64,000 nt of DNA from Hydractinia symbiolongicarpus (taxonomy: Eukaryota > Cnidaria > Hydrozoa > Anthoathecata > Hydractiniidae), in NCBI RefSeq assembly GCF_029227915.1, contig NC_079879.1, forward strand, positions 18,168,001 through 18,232,000, in the 5' to 3' direction. Shown piece after piece: positions 20,777 to 29,804 of the stretch. The notes under the pieces are model-generated. The model had not been told where the DNA came from. It did no database searches and saw only the letters and a program-made list of their open reading frames with translations. The translations under genes and the position numbers were made by a program. The number at the start of each line of letters is the position of its first letter. Position 1 is the stretch's first letter.

Positions 20777-23700
20777 TTAGTGTGTTTTCCATTCTTGTAT
20801 TGGTCTTCTATATCGTTTTGGATATGTCTTTCTCGACTGCGGTTCTTTCGACGTTCGCTGTGACGCAGAGTTGTTTGTCATGGTTGTTTTAGAAGTAGAT
20901 TTGGGGCCGCTATTCTCAAGTTCAGGTCTGTGAACGGTAACATGGTGTTCCTCATCATCCTCATCTTCAGTGTCTATTTTTATTGGCACATGTTTGGCAG
21001 TATCTGGAATTGGTTTGAAATGAGATATGTTGCGGGTGATCTGGTGTTCTGTTTCCTTATTCATCGCAGTGATCATCGTTCCTTTAATATCAGTAACGTG
21101 GTATGGATTCGGATTGAAAGGAGGTGTCACTTTGTTTATCTTTTTCTGTTTCACCAGAACGCGGTCACCGATGTTTAGTTCTTGTTCTTGTGTGTATCTG
21201 TTGTTATCGGCATATTCTTTTGCTTTTTGTTTACTGTCTTGGTCATTTTTGTTTAACTGTAGTTCGATGGAGTCGTCAACTTTGCTAAAAAAGTCGGGAA
21301 TAGCACATCGTATTTTGCGATTATACATAAGGTCGGCTGGAGGAATATTTGTTGTAGAATGAGGTGTTATACGGTACGCCATCAAGAAGTTCTGCACTTC
21401 TTCGACGTACGACTTGTTTTCAATGTGTGCTGTACAGATTATTTTCGTCAATGGTAACATGAATCTTTCGACCTCGCCATTCGCTTGTGGCCATAGGGGC
21501 GTAACCCTCCTATGATATATTCTCCTCTTTTCCATATATCTTTTCACTTCACTGGAACGAAACGGCGGTCCGTTATCGGAAACAAGTGTTTCCGGATTTC
21601 CAAAGTGTGCAAAGGTATCGTTACAAATGTTGGTGAAGTTCTTTGCTGTGGTATTGTTTGTGAATGCCACGACAGGATATCTACTCCGCTGATCTATCAT
21701 TACTAAGGCATACTTATTGTCAGGGAGCGGTCCCAAGTAATCTGCGTTGACTGTTTGCCATATACGAGCCGGTAATTCTGTTGGCTGGATGGGTGGTAGC
21801 TTAGATTTCTTGCTGACAGATTGACATGGAATGCAGTTGTTTACTTCATCTGTTACTAGTTTGTCCATGCCGGTGAACCAAACTTTACTTCGCAGAAGGG
21901 CTTTTGTTTTTGATAATCCCTGATGACCAACGTGGGCAAGTTTAACTACTGTACGGTGGTATATTCTTGGTAATACAATTCGTTTGTCCTTCAGTATTAG
22001 ATTCTGTTCTGAATTCAAGGTTAAGGATTCTTTTATTTTGTGGAAGTGTTTTAATAACTTTTTTTCGTCTGATTCTGGAGCTTCTTCCAGATGTCGCCAT
22101 TTGTTTGTGCTAATGATTAATATCAATTGTTTTAATGCTGGGTCAGCTAGTGTGGCGGTTTTTATATCATTAATGTCTAAAGCGTTTGGTGTTGCGTACG
22201 ACGTGAGAAAATTAACGTGTTTTTCGATGTATTTTGTATCTGTGCCAATAGATGTTGGATTTCGGCTTAGGTAGTCACATATGTTATCTGCAGAACTGAC
22301 GTAATCTGTTTTAAAGTTGTACCTCTGTAGTCGCAACATCATTCGTTCAATTCGCGGGGGCGGTGTTGATTTGGGATTGTTCAGTATATTTACTAATGCT
22401 TTGTTGTCGCTAAAAAGTGTGAAGTGCTTTCCGTAAAGGTACAAATTGTTTTTTTCACATGCATAAGTCGCTGCTAAACATTCCCGTTCTATCTGGGAGT
22501 AATTCATTTCCGGTTGCGTAAGTGATCTTGAAGAGTAAGATATCACATCTATGTCATTTTTCTTACAATTTTTTTGAAGTAGGATCGCTGAAATTCCCAC
22601 TGGGCTTGCATCGCAGAACAAGAGTGTTTCTTTGTTTTCGTCAAAGTATGACAGACACGACTTTTCGGATAATGTTGTTGTCAAAGTTACAAACGCTTCT
22701 TGGCATTCTGTATTCCACTCAAATTTTACATCTTTTCGCGTTAAACGTCGGAGAGGATAAGTAATGGTACTGTAGTTCGGAATGAATCTTTTCAAATAAT
22801 TAATCATCCCCAAAAAGCTTCTTAATGATTTGACGTCTGTAGGTCGGTTGACGTTTAAAAGACCGTTAATTTTTGTCGGACTTGGTCTCATCCCCTCTGC
22901 TGAAAACACATAGCCGAAATACTCAAGGTTATGTTGGTCAAACAAGCATTTGTGTAGGTTTAATGTTATTCCCTTATCCGATAGTGTCTTAAACACTTGT
23001 GTCAAGATTCTGTCATGTTCTTCTGTCGTTTTTGCGTAAACTAGTATGTCATCGGCAATATTGTCTGCACCGTTTATGTCTGAAAGTATTGATTGGATCG
23101 TATGTTGTAGTTCCTCTGAAGCACTATTTGCACCAAATATTAATCGTTTGTATTGCATAATTTTGTCTTGTGTGCGGAACGCTGTTATATATCTGCAAGA
23201 CTCGTCTAGTTCTAACTGGTGGAATGCTGCGTTGAGGTCTAGTTTAGTAAAGTGTTTGCTGTCCTTAAGTTTTACAAGTAGGTCGTCAACAGTAGGCGTG
23301 GGATAACGTGTTCTTACTATCGCTCTGTTTGCGCATCTCATGTCGAGACATATGCGAATACCGTTATTGCCCTTGGGTACGACAACAATTGGGTTGACCC
23401 ACGGCGTCGGTTGTCCCTTAACTTCCTCTATAATATCTTGTTGCTGTAATTTTTCTATCTCTGCTTTCACTTTCTGTCTTAGTGCAAATGGGATACGTCG
23501 TTCCGCCTGTGTGACCGGTGTCACTTTCTCGTCGATATGTAGTTTGACCTTATAATCCGTAAATTTGCCGATCTTATTGCTAAAAAGCTTCTCTTTGTAA
23601 ACTTCAATCAACGCACGTAATCTAGTAGGTGGTTGAACTTTTTGGGCATGTTTTGTTTTGCTCTCCCTCGTGCTGTTTTTTGTTTCCACGTTAATCTTAT

Positions 23701-25111
23701 AGGCTGCATTGTTTGTGTTTCTAGATTTATCTGGTTTCTTTTGAGGAATCGCGTCATCCTTCGGCATAATTATTAATTTTAATTCGAGGGCAGTTTTGCC
23801 GTTTAAAAGATTTTTGTGGTCAGTGTTAATTACATAAAAATCTTTTGTTGTAAGGCGGTGCTTATTTTCGATAACGAGGTTAATTTTTCCGAGGACTTTT
23901 AATTTGGGTTCGTTCGAGCCGTATGTGATCACCTTGGTGGCTGTCTTTTGTAAGCGAAGTTTCCCGCCACAATTTTCGTTCACTTTGTGAAATGTTTTTG
24001 TGTTCAAAATATTCAAAGCAGAACCGGTATCTATTAAGAATCGTGTGGGTGTGACCCCTTCTACCTTCACTTTTGTATAAAATCTTTCTATAGAATTTAC
24101 TGACGCATAATCTTTGATCTCACTATTCTCAACGCAAACCGAAACTTTTGACTCATAGTGTGTATTTGAATTAGAACGGACACTAGCAATACAGTTATTG
24201 TTGTTGTTGTTAGCATTCCCCGCGGTAGATAACATAAATAGATTTAAACTGTTCACATTTTCAGCACCAGAGTCAGAGGAATCAGAAGTAGCCGTATTGT
24301 TGTTTACGAAGCGCCTTCCTCGAGATATCGGACCCCTAGCACTACTTTTGCAGCAACGGGCAAAATGACCGATCTTGTGGCATTTATTACATTCTTTCCC
24401 TTCGGCCGGACATGCCTGAGAATGTGGGTAGTCGTTCCCACATCTATAACATGTTTTATAGTTATCTTTTCGGCTACTGCTATTCCCTCTGCTCGACAAG
24501 TTCTTACCTCTGAGTGTTTCCAGTTTCTTTGTAAGTCGGTTAATTTCTTCCTGTGGATTCATCGAACGCTCTACATCATCGGCTTGTTGATCTGCATCCT
24601 CCAAATGTTTTCCATAAATCAATAAGTCTGCTAAACTAATTGCTGTATTCTTAAATGCGTGTTTACGAATTTTGCTGTTATGAGTAGATAACACAATTTG
24701 TTGTTTAAGCTCTTTGTCCAAATTTGTTCCAAAGTCACATTTATTCGCCTGCTGTTTCAACCGTATGTAAAACTGATGAATGTTTTCGTCGGGGTGTTGT
24801 TTTAGTTTTCTAAATGCATACACTTCATAATCGATGTTTTTCTTAGGTGAAAAATATCCATCAAATATTGTAATGGCGTTTGCAAACGTTTCATCTGTAC
24901 CTGGTACTAAAAGATTGTCGTATATGTCATACGCCTCTTCACCAATGTAATTAAGCAATAAGGCTAATTTCTGCTTGTCTTCTTCAACGTTCAGAGCGAC
25001 GCACAAGTTTAAAAAACGTTTCTTATATTTTTCCCATCGAGTTGAGATTGTAGTAAAATCATCCGTATCAAACTTTGGAAAAGTTGGAAGGTTTAAAGTT
25101 GAAATAGCCAT
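20777..25111 (-). CDS. Gypsy Gag-Pol polyprotein
   Basis: 1444 aa in one frame. Gag occupies roughly residues 1-260, with two zinc knuckles at about 221-254 (C-Y-R-C-G...C and C-N-K-C-H-K-I-G-H-F-A-R-C-C). The aspartic protease has L-I-D-T-G-S at about 359-364. Reverse transcriptase spans about 530-740, with L-D-L-N-A-A-F-H and the catalytic box I-A-D-D-I-L-V at 685-691. RNase H lies at about 825-940 (F-C-D-A-S). The integrase has an H-H-C-C zinc module at about 1060-1096 and a DDE core with the V-S-D-N-G-P-P-F motif near 1179 and the glutamate in N-G-E-V-E-R near 1215. The C-terminal tail is acidic then basic. No chromodomain was recognised. Gag and Pol lie in one frame without a frameshift, as in Mag/K02A2.6-type elements. 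No stops or shifts were seen. Confidence 0.95.
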   Translation of the reverse strand: MAISTLNLPTFPKFDTDDFTTISTRWEKYKKRFLNLCVALNVEEDKQKLALLLNYIGEEAYDIYDNLLVPGTDETFANAITIFDGYFSPKKNIDYEVYAFRKLKQHPDENIHQFYIRLKQQANKCDFGTNLDKELKQQIVLSTHNSKIRKHAFKNTAISLADLLIYGKHLEDADQQADDVERSMNPQEEINRLTKKLETLRGKNLSSRGNSSSRKDNYKTCYRCGNDYPHSQACPAEGKECNKCHKIGHFARCCKSSARGPISRGRRFVNNNTATSDSSDSGAENVNSLNLFMLSTAGNANNNNNNCIASVRSNSNTHYESKVSVCVENSEIKDYASVNSIERFYTKVKVEGVTPTRFLIDTGSALNILNTKTFHKVNENCGGKLRLQKTATKVITYGSNEPKLKVLGKINLVIENKHRLTTKDFYVINTDHKNLLNGKTALELKLIIMPKDDAIPQKKPDKSRNTNNAAYKINVETKNSTRESKTKHAQKVQPPTRLRALIEVYKEKLFSNKIGKFTDYKVKLHIDEKVTPVTQAERRIPFALRQKVKAEIEKLQQQDIIEEVKGQPTPWVNPIVVVPKGNNGIRICLDMRCANRAIVRTRYPTPTVDDLLVKLKDSKHFTKLDLNAAFHQLELDESCRYITAFRTQDKIMQYKRLIFGANSASEELQHTIQSILSDINGADNIADDILVYAKTTEEHDRILTQVFKTLSDKGITLNLHKCLFDQHNLEYFGYVFSAEGMRPSPTKINGLLNVNRPTDVKSLRSFLGMINYLKRFIPNYSTITYPLRRLTRKDVKFEWNTECQEAFVTLTTTLSEKSCLSYFDENKETLLFCDASPVGISAILLQKNCKKNDIDVISYSSRSLTQPEMNYSQIERECLAATYACEKNNLYLYGKHFTLFSDNKALVNILNNPKSTPPPRIERMMLRLQRYNFKTDYVSSADNICDYLSRNPTSIGTDTKYIEKHVNFLTSYATPNALDINDIKTATLADPALKQLILIISTNKWRHLEEAPESDEKKLLKHFHKIKESLTLNSEQNLILKDKRIVLPRIYHRTVVKLAHVGHQGLSKTKALLRSKVWFTGMDKLVTDEVNNCIPCQSVSKKSKLPPIQPTELPARIWQTVNADYLGPLPDNKYALVMIDQRSRYPVVAFTNNTTAKNFTNICNDTFAHFGNPETLVSDNGPPFRSSEVKRYMEKRRIYHRRVTPLWPQANGEVERFMLPLTKIICTAHIENKSYVEEVQNFLMAYRITPHSTTNIPPADLMYNRKIRCAIPDFFSKVDDSIELQLNKNDQDSKQKAKEYADNNRYTQEQELNIGDRVLVKQKKINKVTPPFNPNPYHVTDIKGTMITAMNKETEHQITRNISHFKPIPDTAKHVPIKIDTEDEDDEEHHVTVHRPELENSGPKSTSKTTMTNNSASQRTSKEPQSRKTYPKRYRRPIQEWKTH

Positions 25112-25219
25112 AGTTTGTAATACACACGAATTACACCAAGATTAATTTCTTCTGATAATGAAGTAAATTTCTGTTGTTGTTTAGGATCTTTCGTTAAAAA
25201 TATAATTTCTCGTCGCCAA

Positions 25220-25360
25220 TGTTAAAAACTGAGGACACGTGTGTTCAACATAATCTATTCTCAAAAATAATCCTATTTACAGTTCTTCTTTCGTACTTGT
25301 TTTCGACATGCTCTCCATCGTATAGCGTGTACTCCATTAAAGTGTGTATTCGCTATAACA
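25220..25360 (-). repeat. Gypsy 5' LTR
   Basis: 141 bp, identical as read to 20506-20646. The minus-strand transcript would start here and run to lower coordinates. Confidence 0.92.
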
Positions 25361-26430
25361 CCGGGTTTGGGAAAATTACCCAAATTGATCCTAGGTGGTC
25401 CCTAGTTACCCACGCGGTGAAAAATCATTGACGTCACCACCTCGTTTCCAAGTTATTTGGCCTCAAAGATTTAGGTGCACTGTAATGGTTTCATTAATTT
25501 AATATAGGATATTGACGTTAAAGTAGTGTTATTTTCGTCGCGCCGTAACGTCAGAAAATTTGACATATTAGAGATGCATTTTTCGGCAACATCAAAGGAA
25601 AATGAAGACATCCACTTTGCCTGTCACAGACACACAGACAGACACACTTAGCGTATTATTATATAGACTAGTCGATAAGGCCCGTGGAAAAATCCACTTA
25701 GGCAGGATAACAGAGAAAAATAACCGTCATTTAAATTTTGATGACGTCAGCAGAGACATGTCAGAACACAAAACGTTTTTTTTCAGAAATGTGTATGCCT
25801 GTTGCCTTCATCGTATAGATCTTGAAACGCTGATCAAGAAAATGTATAGTATCCTATGTTTTTGACAAACGTCTAAGGAGATTTAAGGGCTTTAAAATTT
25901 TGCTGACGTCAGCAAAGTCCCTATCAAAAGTTCTAAAAAAATTTCTTCACAAATTCGTACACCCGTTGCATTCATCGTATAGATCTTGAAATGCTGATCA
26001 AGAAAATGTATAGGAACGTGCACTTTTGACAAACTGTTGCAGAAATATTGGGATTTGAAGGTTTTGTGATGACGTCATCAACCCGTCCATTCCGAAACGG
26101 ATTCGGGGATCCAGGTTTGGGAAACTTACCCAAATTGGTCCCAGGTGGTCCCTAGTTACCCACGCAGTGAAAAATCATTGACGTCACCACCTCGTTTCCA
26201 AGTTATTTGGCCTCAAAGTTTTAAGTGCACTGTAACGGCTTCATTAATTTAATATAGGATATTGACGTTAAAGTGGTGTTATTGACGTCGCGCCGTACCG
26301 TCAGAAAATTTAGCATATTAGACATGCATTTTTCGGTTACTTCAAAGAAAATTTCGGTAAGATTAAAGGAAAATGAACATATCCACTTTGCCTGTTACAG
26401 ACACACGGAACTGGCGTATTATTATATAGA

Positions 26431-26822
26431 TACCTGAGTAAAACTGTGTATCGAATAATTTATGATTATTCACCCCTATCATTTAATGGAACACAACTTT
26501 ATTTTAATTTAACTTTTGTTTTGCCTCTAGTTGTAATCAATTTCATACTGAAATATTTAAATCGTTCAAGCATTAACTTTTTTTGTTTTGAACTTAACTG
26601 CTATACCTGATTGCTTAAACATTTTAAAGTTATTAAAGCGGGAACTTTGTGATGTTTACAAATGCATTTCTCATTCCCCCCAATAATCTGCGAGTGTTAT
26701 CATAGCATAACATATGCATTCAGTTTAACACACATAAAAATGACGGTTAAAACCAAGTCATTGTGAGTTCCTGTAGAAGAGTCATATTATATATCAAGTA
26801 GTTGTACATTCATAATTTATAC
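26431..26822. other. Noncoding spacer
   Basis: AT-rich sequence between the Helitron array and the 12-bp minisatellite; nothing recognised. Confidence 0.4.
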
Positions 26823-27180
26823 TGTACACATTGATGTACACATTGATGTACACATTGATGTACACATTGATGTACACTTTGATGTACACTTTGATGTACA
26901 CATTGATGTACACATTGATGTACACTTTGATGTACACATTGATGTACACATTGATGTACACATTGATGTACACATTGATGTACACTTTGATGTACACATT
27001 GATGTACACATTGATGTACACATTGATGTACACATTGATGTACACATTGATGTACACATTGATGTACACATTGATGTACACATTGATGTACACATTGATG
27101 TACACATTGATGTACACATTGATGTACACATTGATTTACACATTGCAATGTGTACATCAAAGTGTACATCAATGTGTACA
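26823..27180. repeat. 12-bp minisatellite with inverted end
   Basis: About 27 direct copies of TGTACACATTGA run from 26823 to 27145. Some units carry a T variant (TGTACACTTTGA), grouped mainly in the first half. At 27145/27146 the array flips: CATTG meets CAATG, and three units continue in the opposite orientation to 27180. 12 is a multiple of 3, so all frames through it stay open and give artefactual repeat proteins. Confidence 0.95.
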
Positions 27181-28164
27181 AAAATGAGCGACAGTGACGA
27201 AAATTTTCCTGGGCGACTTTTATTTAGTTCGATAACCTATAGTTATCAAAATTTAGTTTGCCACAACTTGAAGCATTATCTGGTTACGCGGATTTTAAAA
27301 TCAAATAAATATGGAGCGAAAAAATAGCTTAATTTCCGTCAAATATAATTTCTATTTACAAAATATTAAGATATTTAATTCTTGTTTCCACTAGACGACA
27401 ATTTTATGACGTCATGAATAAATCCGTCTAAATTTCCTGCAACACGATCTCCTATAAAAGAACAAAAGTCATATCCTCTTGCAAACATTTTCTATAAAGC
27501 AAGGTAGGCTTCTACGCACAATTAGGTAAAAAAGATCAGGAAAAATTGACTAAAATGGAGCGATGGTAATAGTTTTCCCCCCGATAAAATAGTTTTTCCC
27601 AATTAACTTAATCACCAACCACCACCAACCTTACACCTACCAGCCATTTTTTTATTATAGTGTTCCAATTCGGTTCCTACTTCATTCTATCGAGTAGTTA
27701 TCATATCAACTAATAAACTTCAGTGTTACAGGAGAGAGGAAAATTATAAAGTAAAAACATAGCAATATTGTCTTTCTAAATAACTGGATATTCTTTTTTC
27801 ACCTGAAACTTATGCATTGGTGACTAACCTAAAAACAAATTTCTTTTTCCCAAAAAGGTACACAGTATTTATATTTGTTTTCTTTACTATCCGGGGTGAT
27901 TTTCATCGATTATTTTCCGATATAAGGTTTTAGAAAGAAACTAATTTACTTTAGTCGTGGAATCAAATTCGTCCTGCCGTTCAACTTTCTTAACGACCTT
28001 TTCTTTTTCCAGGTAAAAAAGATTTCAACATAAGCATTTGTTTGGCAAATATACAAAAATTAAGTTACTTTAATCAAACAAAAATTCTGTTACTAAGTCA
28101 AGAAAAAAACGAAACGGAAGTGTTTAACCTATGTTGCTTCAATATTATTGGTAATGCTACTTAC
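27181..28164. other. Noncoding stretch with promoter-like sequence
   Basis: CCTATAAAAG (TATA-like) lies at about 27450, and AAG/GTAGGC, a donor-like sequence, follows at about 27502. Acceptor-like TTTTTCCAG lies at about 28013. No coding sequence connects them. An untranslated first exon or noncoding RNA is possible but unsupported. Confidence 0.25.
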
Positions 28165-28269
28165 GTAGTGTGATTTCGATTTTCCGTTTTATGTACTCTT
28201 TCTCTTCCGACAAAATGTTTTTCGACTTCAACAAGCTTTTCATTTTCTTGATGTAATGTTTTAAGCGAG
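28165..28269 (-). CDS. Putative 105-bp internal exon
   Basis: On the minus strand a strong acceptor (GTCTTTTATTTAG) and a strong donor (GTAAGTAG) bound exactly 105 bases, which is 35 codons. Two of the three frames are open across it, both giving Lys/Glu-rich, coiled-coil-like sequence (for example L-H-Q-E-N-E-K-L-V-E). Neighbouring exons could not be identified, so the reading frame is undecided. Confidence 0.4.
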
Positions 28270-29090
28270 CTAAATAAAAGACAGCAAACTGCTCTGAAAG
28301 CAGATAGCGTATAAATAGGATATGAATAGTGTATAAACTTGACATGCATAGCTGTGAAGAAAAGAGGGGAAAAAGTGTTCAAAGGATACCGAGTGTTTTT
28401 ATTTTGCATTTTTGACATCTAGAAAACACACACCCGATGGTATCGCTAACGTTAGTAAAGATACATTAAATTTAGTAAATACAAAATAAATATCGTCATC
28501 TTGGTGGATGAACTACAAAGTCTCGTTTTGCAGAACCGCAAATTTACGCCTCCTCCTTGACCCCTCCCATATAGGTTGCAATATTGATCAAGTTAATGAA
28601 TGTTTTTTTGTTTCATCACTGGGCTGAAATGGTCTGAGAATTTGAAGCTTAACAAAAACTTCATAATCCGTTTATATCAAAACGTTTATAAGAAAAATAC
28701 TATTAGACAATAAAAGTAATCTGTCGAACTAATCCTTTACAAGAACAATCCACCCAAAAAGTTGTTTTCTTGCTTTAATCTGCTTATTGCCGCCATGTTG
28801 ACAGTTAAAAATCACGTTCTACAGCCACTGTATCCCTGCATATGATATCAGCGATCTATATTTGTACAATACGACAAATAAAACCATAAAACGCCACATT
28901 CTACTGACTTGCATGACATATATTAATACCTTTTTTTTTCGACGATCTACGCTATGGTTTTAAAAATATCTACGGTTCAAAATTGAGGTCACACTCGACC
29001 GGATTTGTGTAAAGGTAGCTTTCACATTTGATGTCAGCACTTTTTGACAAAAAGAAATTGTTTTGCAAAGGAAGATAAGCTGCATGAGTT
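28270..29090. other. Noncoding stretch, no gene seen
   Basis: AT-rich, with no recognised coding sequence or repeat. Confidence 0.4.
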
Positions 29091-29303
29091 TATGTTGTCT
29101 CGAGGTGTGAATTGATGTTGTCTCGAGGTGTGAATTGATGTTGTCTCGAGGTGTGAATTGATGTTGTCTTGAGGTGTGAATTGATGTTGTCTTGAGGTGT
29201 GAATTGATGTTGTCTTGAGGTGTGAATTGATGTTGTCTTGAGGTGTGAATTGATGTTGTCTTGAGGTGTGAATTGATGTTGTCTCGAGGTGTGAATTGAT
29301 GTT
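29091..29303. repeat. 23-bp minisatellite, about nine copies
   Basis: The unit reads TGATGTTGTCTCGAGGTGTG plus AAT. Copies 1-3 and 9 have CTCGAG and copies 4-8 have CTTGAG, consistent with a CpG-to-TpG change spread by unit duplication. Each unit contains GAGGTGTGAA, which resembles a T-box half-site. Confidence 0.95.
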
Positions 29304-29439
29304 GCTTTTACGTTGTAAAGCTTACAACGTTTCTAAATGATTTTAGAATAATTTCTGTTTCTTCTTTGGAACGGTAAACGTAAAATCGATAGAACATTCG
29401 TTTAGAGTTTAAAAACTTTCACTTTAAACTGTGAAACAG

Positions 29440-29580
29440 TGTCAGATCTCTCTGGTGGAGAGCCTCCCTCACTTTGGATATATTTGTGTGTAGTGTACTA
29501 GGTAATAGTTGAAACTTTATGTTTGAGAAAGAAAAACTTAATATTCAGTCTGATCGTAATTCTTTTCCCGGGATCCAACA
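29440..29580 (+). repeat. BEL 5' LTR
   Basis: 141 bp; three substitutions relative to the 3' LTR, all within about 40 bases (positions near 29470, 29484 and 29494). Confidence 0.92.
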
Positions 29581-29804
29581 AATGGTGCCGAGAACCGGGA
29601 AATTTTTAGAAAATCTAGTTCATAATTATATAGGAAATCTTAGTGATTAAAATTAAACAGAAGATTATTCTTGTTGATTGGAGATTTTACAAAGTTTATT
29701 GTTGTTGATTTATATTTTACAAACACGTGTTTAGTTATTCGTGGTTTTACTTTTCTTACTTGGACATTTTTTACCGGAGATTTTTTTTGATAACCTTCAC
29801 AAAG

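Larger units (their letters stand above)
20506..25360 (-). mobile_element. Complete Ty3/Gypsy LTR retrotransposon
   Basis: It is bounded by 141-bp LTRs that look identical base for base and by the target duplication CCGGG (20501-20505 and 25361-25365). LTRs start TGTTA and end TAACA. Next to the 5' LTR (minus strand) is a TTGGCGACGAG primer-binding-type sequence. Next to the 3' LTR is the purine tract CAGGGGAAGA. One uninterrupted gag-pol frame lies inside. Identical LTRs and an open frame indicate recent insertion and possible activity. It sits inside a Helitron unit, so the Helitron array is older. Confidence 0.95.
17421..26430 (-). mobile_element. Head-to-tail array of six long non-autonomous Helitrons
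   Basis: Read on the minus strand, each unit starts TCTATATAATAATACGC, continues with a TGTCTGTCTG-type tract and ends with a GTGGATTTTTCCAC hairpin about 12 bases before CTAG. These are classic Helitron termini. Units are 17421-18159, 18160-18748, 18749-19335, 19336-20065, 20066-25667 (carrying the Gypsy insertion) and 25668-26430. At each junction CTAG is followed directly by TC with no spacer. The outer 5' end at 26430 is preceded by A on the minus strand, as expected for insertion between A and T. No Rep/helicase gene is present. Internal blocks such as TCAAGAAAATGTATAGGATC and CCATTCCGAAACGGATT are shared by all units. Confidence 0.8.

Noticed and set aside
20930-24625. Several plus-strand frames of 60-111 codons
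   Set aside because: They are antisense shadows of the minus-strand Gypsy gag-pol frame.
26794-27187. Four overlapping frames on both strands encoding repeats such as (M-Y-T-L)n and (V-H-Q-C)n
   Set aside because: They exist only because the 12-bp minisatellite unit has no stop in these frames.
29091-29303. CRISPR-like direct repeat array
   Set aside because: Units are contiguous with no spacers, and the genome is animal; it is a minisatellite.
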